This document shows, piece after piece, positions 8,791 to 17,206 of a stretch of DNA of 64,000 bases. Below the pieces are notes generated by a model. It saw only the letters and a program-made list of their open reading frames with translations. It ran no database searches and was not told the DNA's origin. Source of the DNA: Salinibacter sp. 10B (lineage in GTDB: Bacteria; Bacteroidota; Rhodothermia; Rhodothermales; Salinibacteraceae); assembly GCF_002954405.1 (NCBI RefSeq), contig NZ_MQWC01000005.1, forward strand, positions 62,001-126,000, given 5' to 3'. How positions within the stretch are numbered: the stretch's first letter is position 1; every line of letters begins with the position of its first letter. A program made the translations under genes and the position numbers.

Positions 8791-8900
8791 CGAGGGGCAA
8801 AGACGCAGCGGATTCTCGACACGCTCGAAGAGGTCCACGATGGATTCCGCGGGAGGGAGAAAGAGGGGGGAGGCCACGCCATGCTCGCTGGCAGGGCAAA

Positions 8901-9191
8901 TTACCAATCGGTATGTGCGATGGTGGTGCGACGGGCCTTCTCGTCTGGATGGACCTTCCCCTTGAGTACAATCACACCGATCCATCTCGAATCGGTAAGG
9001 TCCATGTCGTTATTAGGGCGGGCCTCGCCACGTGCATGAGAGCCGTAGACGATAAGCTTTTTGAGACGATCTGAGTACATCTTCTCAGGAGCAGGTTTCG
9101 CATCTGCGAGTGCCTCTCGGACCGGGGAAGAAAATGGCGAGGCGTCGGGCTTCGGTGAACAGGGAAGAGGAACGTCCGCAGGTTGGATCAT
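8901..9191 (-). pseudogene. MNT-type nucleotidyltransferase fragment
   Basis: SDRLKKLIVYGSHARGEARP followed by NNDMDL is the signature of the minimal nucleotidyltransferase fold (G-S-x10-D-x-D). Immediately after it the frame changes quality: TDSRWIGVIVLKGKVHPDEKARRT keeps a family-like LKGKVHP.EKARRT block displaced by a few residues, and the rest of the domain is missing. It resembles the intact MNT protein at 11422-11823. No HEPN partner is next to it. Confidence 0.65.
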
Positions 9192-9786
9192 CGAAGAATC
9201 ACTCTTGAAAAGCGGCTACGATGGAATGCCGTGCTTGGTGCTGTGAGGCACGTTGCGGACCATCCGAGCCCCCGGCTCGTTTTCTGCAAAGTCGATTGGC
9301 CTCTCACCACCAAGGCCGTATCAGTTACCCTCTGGTAGACAGCTGATTTTACCAGGGGCAATCGGGGGATAATGAAGGTTTGGGGGAGCTCTCTTGCTTG
9401 GAGCTCTCTTGCTTCGGAGGGCTGCGTATTAAAACCGCTGATCATCGCTCATAACTGGGAAGGCAAAGGTCAGGTAGAACGGCCGGGCGGATCTGCGAGG
9501 GTTTGGGGGGAATCGAAAAGCGCCCTGAGAGAAGCAGAAGCAATCAACCCCGAACGTCGCGTCCACTCGGGGCGTGCCAAGCGCTGGGACAGGTGCAGAG
9601 CAGATGATGAGCGTCATGGCCTCCGATAGCTCCGGAGAAAGGGGGATTGGCCCGCCCCGTACAAGAGCCCCAGGGCCAGGCCATGAGGGATTCTTTTTCC
9701 CGTGAGCGCTGCTTCGGATCCATTTGGAAATCAGAGGAAAGCCGCTCTCTTCTCAAGGCAGGCGGTAGGTTCTCGGTAATCCCAAA
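9192..9786. other. Intergenic, no gene seen
   Basis: About 595 bp without a supportable gene. There is a direct repeat of GGAGCTCTCTTGCTT (9386-9415), two adjacent copies, and nothing else recognised. Confidence 0.4.
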
Positions 9787-10599
9787 ATGCAAAACTCGAA
9801 TCGACGACCCCTTCAGTTGATGACTCGTCACTTCCGCCTGCTTTTTGCGCCGCTCCTCTTAGCGATTCCGCTATTGCTGGCGGGGCCGGATGCCGGAGTA
9901 GCCCAGCCTACGGCCGACAGCACAGACAAGGACGTTCTGTACGTTCCGACGGCCCCGTCGGTGGTGAGAACAATGCTTGAGGTTGCCGGCGTCACGGAAA
10001 GGGATGTCGTGTACGATCTCGGCAGTGGGGACGGGCGCATGCCGATTATGGCCGCCAAGGAATTTGGGGCGCGGGGGATCGGGCTCGAAATTGATTCTGC
10101 TCTGGTTGCGGAGGCCCGAGGAGAGGCCCAAGTGCAAGGGGTGTCCGACAAGGTGAAGTTTCGGCAGAAGGACCTCTTTAGCGCCGACCTCAGTAAGGCC
10201 ACGGTCGTGACCCTCTATCTCGGGCCGGCGATCAATGTCAGGCTCCGACCAAAGCTTCTTAGAGAGCTGGATCCCGGGGACCGAATCGTTTCCCACGACT
10301 TCCGGATGGGAGAGTGGGCCCCCGACTCGACCGTTAACGCTGGCCGGGGCAATACCGGGAACGAGACCGTCTACCTCTGGATCGTGCCCGAAAAGGTTCA
10401 CAAAGACCTCCGAGACACGCCGATGAGCCGGAGGCAAACTGATGGGGCGGTTCCACGCTCCACCCCCAGTTCTTCATCCCCGAGTTCTTCATCGAATCGG
10501 GTTCGTCAAACGACTGCTTCCTTGACTGAGCCGACCGGATCGGCCGCAAAGGACAGAATCCGTGCAAACCGAACGGTTCGTTCGGCCTCTGCTCCTTGA
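9787..10599 (+). CDS. Exported SAM-dependent methyltransferase-like protein
   Basis: A signal peptide (FRLLFAPLLLAIPLLLAG...GVAQ) precedes a class I methyltransferase core: YVPTAPSVVRTMLEVAGV, motif I VYDLGSGDGRMPIMAAKEFG, the acidic IGLEID, and YLGPAINVRLRPKL. This family of secreted or periplasmic methyltransferase-like proteins is widespread; substrates are unknown. The last ~70 residues are Ser/Thr/Arg-rich and low-complexity. An alternative start at 9820 (MTRHFRLL) gives a more typical signal peptide; neither has a clear ribosome binding site. Confidence 0.8.
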   Translation: MQNSNRRPLQLMTRHFRLLFAPLLLAIPLLLAGPDAGVAQPTADSTDKDVLYVPTAPSVVRTMLEVAGVTERDVVYDLGSGDGRMPIMAAKEFGARGIGLEIDSALVAEARGEAQVQGVSDKVKFRQKDLFSADLSKATVVTLYLGPAINVRLRPKLLRELDPGDRIVSHDFRMGEWAPDSTVNAGRGNTGNETVYLWIVPEKVHKDLRDTPMSRRQTDGAVPRSTPSSSSPSSSSNRVRQTTASLTEPTGSAAKDRIRANRTVRSASAP

Positions 10600-10778
10600 A
10601 GGACCCGCCGGTCGTCTCGATAGAAGGAATACGTGCTCCGGCAGCGGCCGAGAGGAAGCTGGGCCGCCTCCTCGTTTTCAGGTCCAAAAGCGACTTGGGA
10701 TGGGGGGCAAAGATCAATTCGGTTCTTCGCTGCTCGTCGGAGGGGAATCCTCTCCTCTTCTTGGGCTAGCGCATCAGC

Positions 10779-10907
10779 CTAAGCGAGCGATGCTCGCATG
10801 TCAGCAATGGTAAGCGCCGGATATTCCTCGGTGATTTCCTCGGGAGAGAGGCCCTCGGCCAGGGTGTCGAGAACGACCGATACCATCACACGCGTCCCCT
10901 TGATTCA
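10779..10907 (-). pseudogene. DUF433-type antitoxin fragment
   Basis: The minus strand encodes GTRVMVSVVLDTLAEGLSPE, then EITEEYPALTIADMRASLA and TAG at 10779. This is the C-terminal half of the small DUF433 antitoxin family (GTRxxVxxVLxxLAxGxSxEEIxxxYPxLT). The upstream frame meets a stop just before IKGTRV, so the N-terminal half is gone. From the internal ATG at 10886 it would give only 35 residues. No DUF5615 toxin gene was found beside it. Confidence 0.6.
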
Positions 10908-11032
10908 GGGTTTTCCATGACAGATGTCCGGATCCGTTGTGATGTGTTCTTCCCACAGGGCCATACTGGAAGGGGGCGTTTCGTAAGTTTATGGCCGTTC
11001 AGTAGAGAGACAGAGGAGAAGTTTGCTCGCTC

Positions 11033-11425
11033 TCAACGCTGGAGAATTTTCTCTTCCACTGCATTGACGAAGCGCTCGGCCTCCTCAACGAGTTGGACTG
11101 CCTCCGACCTGTCAAAGTCTGAAAATACATCATAGTCCGCTTCTCCGCGCATTGACTCAGCGGTGGTAAGGATCCCTCCAACTTCCTCGCTGACTCGTTC
11201 GGTGCGAACGAAATGATAGCCAAACCGCCGAATAAGGCTGGCGTGAGTGCTTGGTGTCTCTTCCTTCGTGAGAAGAGCCGCGCGAGTGGCGCTAAAGACA
11301 GCGTAATAGGCCCGGTTGATGGTCGCCTCCGCCGAACCGTTCTCCAGAAGAAGCTCCGCGTCAGACAGTGCTCTGCGAGCCTTCTCGATCAGGGCTCGGA
11401 TGGTTTCTTCATTTTCTGAGCTCAT
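11033..11425 (-). CDS. HEPN-domain toxin of an MNT-HEPN toxin-antitoxin pair
   Basis: This is a 130-residue all-alpha HEPN protein. The central helix NRAYYAVFSATRAALL is typical of the UPF0332/HEPN branch, followed by STHASLIRRFGYHF and a long C-terminal helix. HEPN proteins paired with MNT proteins act as RNases or have been shown in one family to be neutralised by polyadenylylation. Its ATG overlaps the stop of the MNT gene by 4 bp (11422-11425), so the two are translationally coupled with the antitoxin first. Confidence 0.85.
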   Translation of the reverse strand: MSSENEETIRALIEKARRALSDAELLLENGSAEATINRAYYAVFSATRAALLTKEETPSTHASLIRRFGYHFVRTERVSEEVGGILTTAESMRGEADYDVFSDFDRSEAVQLVEEAERFVNAVEEKILQR

Positions 11426-11823
11426 CGGGTCTGCGTGGCGGTCTCTTCGGAAGGAGGAGCCGGCCCGGAGGAAAGCGTCTCCAAGAGGTCAATGCCTTCT
11501 GCTTTCGCAGATTGGACGAGCGGCCGGCGATCGTCTTCGAAGTCTTCTGCGCTCATGTGGACGAAGGATAGCGCCGTATCCTGATAAGCGGCGGCTCGTG
11601 TTGCAATTCGACTGGTGCGTTTGGCCTCCTCGTAGGATCTGACGGGCCCCTCAAGCACGACGAGCAGGTCGACATCGCTTTCAGGCCGGGCCTCTTCCCG
11701 AGCATAAGAGCCGAAGAGAATGAGGTGCTTTAGGCGAGAGCCGTAGAGATCCAGTAGGGATTCAGCCGCCCAGCGAAGAACCCCCCGGGTCTTTTCTGGA
11801 ATGGGAGGGAGCGTGTTGTCCAT
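11422..11823 (-). CDS. MntA-like nucleotidyltransferase antitoxin
   Basis: The minimal nucleotidyltransferase signature is complete: KHLILFGSYAREEARPES followed by DVDLLVVLEG, giving G-S-x10-D-V-D. The third acidic position lies further on near TALSFVHMS. The full short domain is present, about 133 residues. I chose ATG 11823 (MDNTLPPIPEK) because GGAG lies 8 bases before it; a start at 11856 would add 11 residues. It is the first gene of the pair with the HEPN gene and probably modifies and inactivates it. Confidence 0.85.
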   Translation of the reverse strand: MDNTLPPIPEKTRGVLRWAAESLLDLYGSRLKHLILFGSYAREEARPESDVDLLVVLEGPVRSYEEAKRTSRIATRAAAYQDTALSFVHMSAEDFEDDRRPLVQSAKAEGIDLLETLSSGPAPPSEETATQTR

Positions 11824-11856
11824 TGGCTGGAACTCCAGGGGCTGGAGCGATGACAA

Positions 11857-12582
11857 AAAGCGGACGATCCCATCTTTTGATGACTACCTGTTGATGGAAG
11901 ACACCTCTTCTCCGAAAGATCCGAATGCACGTTCGAGAGACGGTAGTGCCGTTATTGCACAGAAAGCCCCCCTCCCTACAAACCCCGGAATTTTGCCTAT
12001 CCCCGGGGGTGTTGAGCTCCGTGGATGGATTTGTTTGGGGCGGGGCGGCGTCGATTGGATGGTTGTGTTGTTAGCTTTGCAATAACGGAAATGGTTTAGA
12101 TAGGTGTGATTTTGGGCACGCGAGGGCGAAAATCGTCACGTATCGGACTGATTTCAGAGCTGAAAGCGGCTTCTTTCTCCCCTCGCTACGCGTCTTCTCC
12201 GTATCCGGACTGTCGCCGCAGGTGGCCTGGAGAACACGAGGGACGGAGTCCCTCGATGGAACGGAGTCCCTCAATGGACAGGAGCATTCCTCCTTAAGCA
12301 AGTGGAGGTGGAAAGAGGCTTTACCTGGACGATGCCCTGAACCTGGAATTCGATATGAAGTGAGAAGCTCTGGAGGAGGCCCGTTCCTACGAGAGGCATG
12401 GTTGGAGCTCCCGCAACAAACACTTCGCGGGTTACACCGGAAAGAAGTGCTTTCGCATCATACAGCAGAACGTCTCGGACCCGGTCGTCCGCAAGGGTGA
12501 CCTCGGTAAGGGTGGTTTCCGGCGGGCCCAGCTACGTGCACGGAAAGTGCCGGCTCTCCGTCAGAAGTAAAGAATCCTGTCA
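11857..12582. other. Intergenic with decayed coding remnants
   Basis: About 725 bp with no intact gene. Around 12240-12290 the unit ACGGAGTCCCTCNATGGA occurs twice, after a partial copy (GGACGGAGTCCCTCGATGG). From about 12313 to 12570 a plus-strand frame with one TGA reads ALNLEFDMK, stop, EALEEARSYERHGWSSRNKH, suggesting a decayed gene that I could not assign. Confidence 0.35.
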
Positions 12583-12855
12583 TCACTCCGTGCTCGTCTC
12601 TCGCAATCGACCGCCGAAGTGATATGCGTGACGGCTTCCCACTCTGCGAAGCCACGTTCGTCCTCTTGCGTCCGGTCGTCGCTCTATGAGACGGTCAAAT
12701 GCCGCACGAGCATTGGCGTCAATCTCGTAGTCTTCTGTCTCAACATCGATGACAACGAATTTCTGAGCGTCCTTCTCAACGTCAACCTCGGGACGAACCA
12801 CCCGCTCGAAGATTTCATTGCCACGATCGGCGAGTCCAGATTTTTCCTCGGACAT
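12583..12855 (-). CDS. Small hypothetical protein, antitoxin-like
   Basis: A 90-residue acidic protein beginning MSEEKSGLADRG. It contains FVVIDVETEDYEIDANARAA and ends WLRRVGSRHAYHFGGR. The pattern D(V/I)ET.DYEID...A..RL..R.PDA....RVG.R...FGG recalls short proteins encoded next to protease- or toxin-like partners in cyanobacteria, but I cannot name the family with certainty. The start at 12855 is preferred over 12867 by the natural N-terminus. No partner gene is adjacent. Confidence 0.55.
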   Translation of the reverse strand: MSEEKSGLADRGNEIFERVVRPEVDVEKDAQKFVVIDVETEDYEIDANARAAFDRLIERRPDARGRTWLRRVGSRHAYHFGGRLRETSTE

Positions 12856-12879
12856 GACGGGCTGCAATCGCCTGTTGGC

Positions 12880-13188
12880 AACCAGTTGGATAAACTTACT
12901 ACGACGACCGCCGGAGATCTTTCCTCAGAGAACCGAAAAGACAAAGGGGAGAAACTCCACCCTACGCTCAGTTCGAGCCCCCCTATCCCCAATCTTGACC
13001 TCAGCCCCGAGGAAATCATCCAGGCGATCCTGAAGGAGGGAGCGCGAGCCACCCTCTCCAACCAGTGGCGCCTGGCCCGTCGTCGCGTTCAGCGAGAGAG
13101 TCGCATCGAGCTTCTCGGCCCGAATGGCCCCGAGGTTCTCGCTTGCCTCACCGAGCACCGGGACGTGGTGGATCTCGACTGGCAGTGA
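12880..13188 (+). CDS. Possible hypothetical protein fragment
   Basis: In the plus-strand frame ending TGA at 13186-13188 the C-terminal ~60 residues look protein-like: LSPEEIIQAILKEGARATL, then RIELLGPNGPEVLACL and TEHRDVVDLDW. No convincing ATG exists near the start; the open frame enters from the opposite-strand gene. It may be a 5'-truncated gene. The overlapping minus-strand frame at 12925-13197 looks less natural. Confidence 0.3.
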   Translation, partial: NQLDKLTTTTAGDLSSENRKDKGEKLHPTLSSSPPIPNLDLSPEEIIQAILKEGARATLSNQWRLARRRVQRESRIELLGPNGPEVLACLTEHRDVVDLDWQ

Positions 13189-13266
13189 AACCGGCAATGA
13201 GACGCTTGTCTTATCTTACAGCGTCCTCCTTGAGATAGGCCGGGAGAGAGCCTTCTCGGGTGATGG

Positions 13267-13336
13267 CCCTACAGGGTGGGGGTGCCCTACAGGGTGATGT
13301 GGATGGGAGGCAGGGGGCGCATCCCATCCACATCAC
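13267..13336. promoter_or_regulatory. Direct repeat and 15-bp hairpin ahead of the ArdC gene
   Basis: CCCTACAGGGTG occurs twice, at 13267-13278 and 13285-13296. It is followed by a perfect 15-bp inverted repeat: GTGATGTGGATGGGA (13294-13308) and TCCCATCCACATCAC (13322-13336) with a 13-base loop. The right arm ends 19 bp before the ATG of the antirestriction gene, just upstream of its GAGG ribosome binding site, so the structure could be an operator or an mRNA hairpin controlling translation. Confidence 0.6.
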
Positions 13337-13355
13337 ACCCAAGAGGGCTTTTCCA

Positions 13356-14411
13356 ATGACTACGAAAGCGACTTCGAAAAAGAGATCTTCCAGCAAGACA
13401 CCGTCCGGCAAGAACGGATTCAATCTCTACCAGAGCGTCACGGATCAAATCATAGAGCTCATCGAAACGAGCCAGGCTTCCGGCCGGGAGCTCCCGTGGC
13501 ACCGAGCGGGGGCAGATATTTTCCTGCCGGTCAACGCCACGACGGGGAGCCGGTACCAGGGAATCAACGTCGTCTCGCTCTGGGCCTCCGCCGAGATCAA
13601 CCGGTTTACGACCGGCACGTGGGCAACCTACAAGCAGTGGCAGTCCATCGGCGCGCAGGTCCGAAAAGGCGAGAGCTCAACACTCGGGGTCTTCTACAAA
13701 AAGTACGTGCCGAACCGGAAATCAGAGCCCGCAGCTGCGGAAAAGCTAAGCGGCAGGTTCGAAGACAGGGGGGAAGAGAACTCCGGCAGGGACGACTCCG
13801 GCGACGGGGATCCTGGGGAGAAGCCCAGGGCTCGGTGGTTCGCTCGGGCTTTCCGGGTCTTCAACGCCGATCAGGTCGATGGATACGAGCCTGACGAGCA
13901 CTGCGAGGAGCTTCCCGAAGAGAGCCTCGTAGAGCGCATCGAGCAGGCAGAGACGTTTGTGGAGACGACCGGTGCCACGATCGGGCACGGCGGCGGCCGG
14001 GCCTACTACAATCCGAGCGGTGACTACATCCAGATGCCGGGAGAAGTGCGGTTTCGGGATACGGAAACGAGTACGGCGACAGAAGGCTACTACGCAACGC
14101 TCTTCCACGAGCTTACCCACTGGAGCGGGCACAAGGGGCGCTTGGGCCGGGACCTCACCGGGCGGTTCGGAGGCGCCTCCTACGCGATGGAGGAGCTCGT
14201 GGCTGAGTTGGGTGCGGCGTTTCTCTGCGCGGAGTTGGGGATTTCCGCCCAGCCGCGCGAGGACCACGCCGGCTACATCGCGCACTGGCTGGAGGTGATG
14301 CGGAAGGATGCGGCTGCTATCTTTACCGCAGCCGCGAAGGCGAGCGAGGCAGCAAGGTACCTGAGTGGAAGCGAAGACGAGGAGCGTGTCGGAGAAACCT
14401 CTTCAGAATAG
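13356..14411 (+). CDS. ArdC-like antirestriction protein (ssDNA-binding plus zincin metallopeptidase)
   Basis: Residues ~20-130 form the ArdC N-terminal (DUF1738) ssDNA-binding domain: YQSVTDQIIELIE, PWHRAG, GINVVSLW and TYKQWQSIGAQVRKGE. Residues ~200-340 form a zincin-like peptidase with HELTHWSGH (HExxH plus third-ligand region) and ELVAELGAAFLCAELGI. ArdC proteins protect incoming plasmid DNA from restriction, so this is a sign of a conjugative or integrated element. The start at 13356 has AAGAGGG upstream; a longer frame from 13260 would run through the hairpin. The linker at residues ~125-160 is low-complexity and charged. Confidence 0.88.
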   Translation: MTTKATSKKRSSSKTPSGKNGFNLYQSVTDQIIELIETSQASGRELPWHRAGADIFLPVNATTGSRYQGINVVSLWASAEINRFTTGTWATYKQWQSIGAQVRKGESSTLGVFYKKYVPNRKSEPAAAEKLSGRFEDRGEENSGRDDSGDGDPGEKPRARWFARAFRVFNADQVDGYEPDEHCEELPEESLVERIEQAETFVETTGATIGHGGGRAYYNPSGDYIQMPGEVRFRDTETSTATEGYYATLFHELTHWSGHKGRLGRDLTGRFGGASYAMEELVAELGAAFLCAELGISAQPREDHAGYIAHWLEVMRKDAAAIFTAAAKASEAARYLSGSEDEERVGETSSE

Positions 14412-14507
14412 GGGGACTGGCTTTCTGTGCTCGTCACACCAACGAACCGTCTCGGCGGAAAAGGATTCTTCCAGCACACGTCCCATCTGTCAGAAGAGTG
14501 TTTGTCT

Positions 14508-14756
14508 ATGGCCACGATCACACTGACGGGCGTTCCGGACAAATGGAAGGAGCGCCTCCAGGTACTTGCCGACCGGGAGAGGCGTAGCCTCAACCAGTAG
14601 GCAATCTAGCTTCTGAAGCGTGCCGTCCATGAGGAGACAACCGGATTCGACCGGGCCTATCAGCGCTTCCGCGAGAAGCAGGGGGAATCGCCGCTGGAGC
14701 AAGGAGACCTGAGTGGCCTTCGGAGCGAGAAGGGAGGCCGTCCTGTGGGCATGTAA
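14508..14756 (+). pseudogene. Ribbon-helix-helix (FitA/VapB-like) antitoxin with two nonsense codons
   Basis: ATG at 14508 starts MATITLTGVPDKWKERL, then QVLADRERRSLNQ, TAG, AI, TAG, LLKRAVHEET and a tail to GRPVGM with TAA at 14754. Replacing the two TAGs gives SLNQ-x-AI-x-LLKRAV, the usual second helix of RHH antitoxins. Both lesions lie six bases apart within that helix. No PIN toxin gene follows. Confidence 0.75.
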
Positions 14757-15145
14757 CGCCCGCCTCGTAGGAGATACCGCCAAATCAAAATCGAGGGCGA
14801 GAGATTGATACTCAGTTGGACGAAATCGCAACAGAAAGAGGCCGCTCTGAGAATTGATCGCTTCGAAGAAAACCAATCCCCAGGTCTGAGATCGCCCTCG
14901 TCCCCTGTGTCACGTCAAAACGTGATTAGCCGAAGCCGACGGCCACCTCTGCGACTCTACCGGTTCCGGATAAGTGCCAGTTTCACACTGGAGCGATTGC
15001 CTTCGGTCGGCAGTGCAAAAACACAGGGGTACATCACCCCAAATCGGAATCAGAACCACCCCTATCACTCACTCCTCGGGGCTGTCTACTTTTAGTTGCA
15101 CGCCTCGCGCAGAACGACCGTATCCTCTACCAACTAGACAACATC
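14757..15145. other. Intergenic, no gene seen
   Basis: About 390 bp after the dead antitoxin. No PIN-domain remnant or other gene could be recognised on either strand. Confidence 0.4.
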
Positions 15146-15766
15146 CTAGCCACACTCGGTGTGTTCGGCCGCCTCGACCTGCCGCCACGCCCATCGGGCT
15201 CGCTCTGTTTCAGTACCGGCTGGTAGATCACTGGAGCGAGTATAGACTGGCACGTCGATTTGAACGACGCCATCCCGTGTATGCTCACCCGAAGCCCCTA
15301 AGGCTCTCAAGTATCGAAGGACACCCGTATTCTCGGCAAGAACGTATCCTCGGAAGAAGTCTATCCCTTGTGCTCCGGCATACTTACTTATGGCCGCCAT
15401 AAGCATCGATCCGATTCCCTTCCCCTGATAAGCATCGATGACTACAATTGCCGCCTCTGCTATCGAGGGACTTTTCACGAGTCGAACGTACCGCGCAATA
15501 CCGATTCCAGGCGTACCATCACGGTGGCAATCCACCGCCCCAAGTGCCATATGAGAGTTGCCGTCCACTTCTGTAAGGTACCGGAGTTCGGCCTCACTAG
15601 GATAGAACTTGGGCGTAAAAAAACGGCGGTACGTCGTTTCCGCCGACATCGATCGCAAGCCCTCGAGGATCCGCTCCCGATCATTCTGGGTGACCGGTCG
15701 GATACACACGCTCATGTTCCCAACTGTGACGGTACGTGGGAAATAGGTGTGCGGAAAAGTATTCAT
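15146..15766 (-). CDS. GNAT-family N-acetyltransferase
   Basis: The protein has 206 residues. The core reads SVCIRPVTQNDRERILEGL (strand 1 and helix 1), TTYRRFFTPKFYPSEAELRYL, AEAAIVVIDAYQGKGIGSML (strand 4 and the acetyl-CoA pyrophosphate loop Q-x-x-G-x-G) and AENTGVLRYLRALG. The YRRFF/ELRYLT pattern matches the branch found fused to acyl-CoA synthetase-like protein acetyltransferases. The gene is isolated on the minus strand. Confidence 0.85.
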   Translation of the reverse strand: MNTFPHTYFPRTVTVGNMSVCIRPVTQNDRERILEGLRSMSAETTYRRFFTPKFYPSEAELRYLTEVDGNSHMALGAVDCHRDGTPGIGIARYVRLVKSPSIAEAAIVVIDAYQGKGIGSMLMAAISKYAGAQGIDFFRGYVLAENTGVLRYLRALGASGEHTRDGVVQIDVPVYTRSSDLPAGTETERARWAWRQVEAAEHTECG

Positions 15767-15989
15767 TCCTCAGTATTGCATAGTAGGCTCGTCAAGCTTG
15801 CATGCCCGCACTGACGATAAGTGAGGACGTTACGTATGTAGACACCGAATTCATCGGACTGTTCTAAGGGGTCAGAAATGGTACCTGAGCGTATCCAGCA
15901 AAATGCTCTTTCATTACGAGGTCTGGGAGACATGAGCACCCGAGAGGGAATGAGCACCTTGATGTAGTCAGCACCGCTCCTGAAAGCAG

Positions 15990-16625
15990 CTACGCGCCGG
16001 TCGGCCCGATGTGTGTGGAGGAGGCCTCCGGTTCGAAAGCGGCCCGAAAGAGTGACTTCGCAATTTTGCGACCGCCCTGCTCGCTCGGCTCGATCTGCTG
16101 GGTGTAGTCCTCCCTGCTTGTGCACACCCGGCGCAGATCGATCACCGGACACTCGTGGTCCAAGGCCGCCTGGAGGATTACGTCGTTCCACATCGTAAGC
16201 GCGGCGTCGATGACCCGCTGCTGCCCACCGTGTTCGTCAAAAGCGCCATTGTAGATGGTGCAGACCGTGGTGGGCAGCCCGGCCTGGAGGACTTCTTTCA
16301 AACATCTCCGATATGCTTCCGCAAAGCGCTCGACCGCGAGGCTCAGCTCAGCGAGCGCCTCGGACACGTGTCCCACCGGCTCCTCCAGCACGGGAATCTC
16401 CATCACGGCATCGTTTCCCCCAACGCTAAGAACCGCGCGGGTTGCCCCTTCCGGCAGTCGATCGAGTTGACTCCCAATGCCTTGAGTGGCCGCTCCGTCC
16501 ACGGCCAGGAGCGTTGCCCGATCCTCCTCCGGCAGCAGGCGAGACAGGTGATCAATGACGGCGGGACCGCCGGAGGTATACGCGCCGTTGTCGAGGGTCG
16601 AATCGCCAAGAAGCGCGAGGTGCAT
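15990..16625 (-). CDS. SGNH/GDSL hydrolase
   Basis: The N-terminus MHLALLGDSTLDNGAYTSGG contains the GDS block with the nucleophile Ser. Block III appears as SVGGNDAVMEIPVLEEP (G-x-N-D). The C-terminal Asp/His block is less clear: ECPVIDLRRVC offers Asp, and the usual DxxH His is replaced by a region ending in HIGPTGA. I chose the ATG at 16625 because the GDS block should lie near the N-terminus; a start at 16727 would overlap the upstream gene. There is no signal peptide, so it probably acts in the cytoplasm. Confidence 0.8.
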   Translation of the reverse strand: MHLALLGDSTLDNGAYTSGGPAVIDHLSRLLPEEDRATLLAVDGAATQGIGSQLDRLPEGATRAVLSVGGNDAVMEIPVLEEPVGHVSEALAELSLAVERFAEAYRRCLKEVLQAGLPTTVCTIYNGAFDEHGGQQRVIDAALTMWNDVILQAALDHECPVIDLRRVCTSREDYTQQIEPSEQGGRKIAKSLFRAAFEPEASSTHIGPTGA

Positions 16626-16701
16626 TTGCGGAGTGGGGCCGAGTGTTTGTTGTGGTTGCGAGGGGGGCAAAAGACTGGACACCAGGATACCAGGTATAGC
16701 G

Positions 16702-17052
16702 TCAAATCTCCTCGCTCCGAATTTCACCTTGAACGGTGTCTACCACGATGCTGTGGTGCTCCACGTCGAACCATTCATGGAAAACCTCCAGGGTTCTCGG
16801 CTCCGGCCACAGCGCCGGGTCGGCAAACCACCCCGCCAGCTCCGATTCGAAAAGCGCCTCGTAGTTGGCCTCCACCCACCGCTCTACTGACTCTGGTCCA
16901 TCTGCGTCTTCGTCGGCGACTAAGTAAACAGTCCGGTCGGTTCGAAGGGCCTCCTTCGTAATCCCTGGGTCGTCGTCGTACGGATCCGCATCGTTGATCC
17001 ACCGGACCATGGGACCGCGATACTTGAGTAGGATGGCTCCTCGGTTAATCAT
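16702..17052 (-). CDS. Conserved-looking hypothetical protein (116 aa)
   Basis: This acidic protein begins MINRGAILLKYRGPMVRWIN. It includes RTVYLVADEDADGPESVERW and a C-terminal block HEWFDVEHHSIVVDTV. The many acidic and aromatic residues and even coding quality suggest a real cytoplasmic protein of a family I cannot name. It is transcribed in the direction of the SGNH hydrolase gene, 76 bp upstream of that gene's preferred start. Confidence 0.6.
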   Translation of the reverse strand: MINRGAILLKYRGPMVRWINDADPYDDDPGITKEALRTDRTVYLVADEDADGPESVERWVEANYEALFESELAGWFADPALWPEPRTLEVFHEWFDVEHHSIVVDTVQGEIRSEEI

Positions 17053-17206
17053 CGGCGTCGATGCAGCAATGAGAGACGTTGTGATCGGGAGTCTCAGGGA
17101 TGCCCGTAAGGATAGATGAGGTCAGACGGGAAGGACCACGTTCAAGGCGGAGTGTCTCGCGTGAGACATCGAGCAATCCTCAGGTCGGCTTCGGCGAAAG
17201 AGAAAT

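Noticed and set aside
12925-13197. A 90-residue minus-strand ORF
   Set aside because: Its residue pattern is poorer than the plus-strand frame over the same DNA and no domain is seen.
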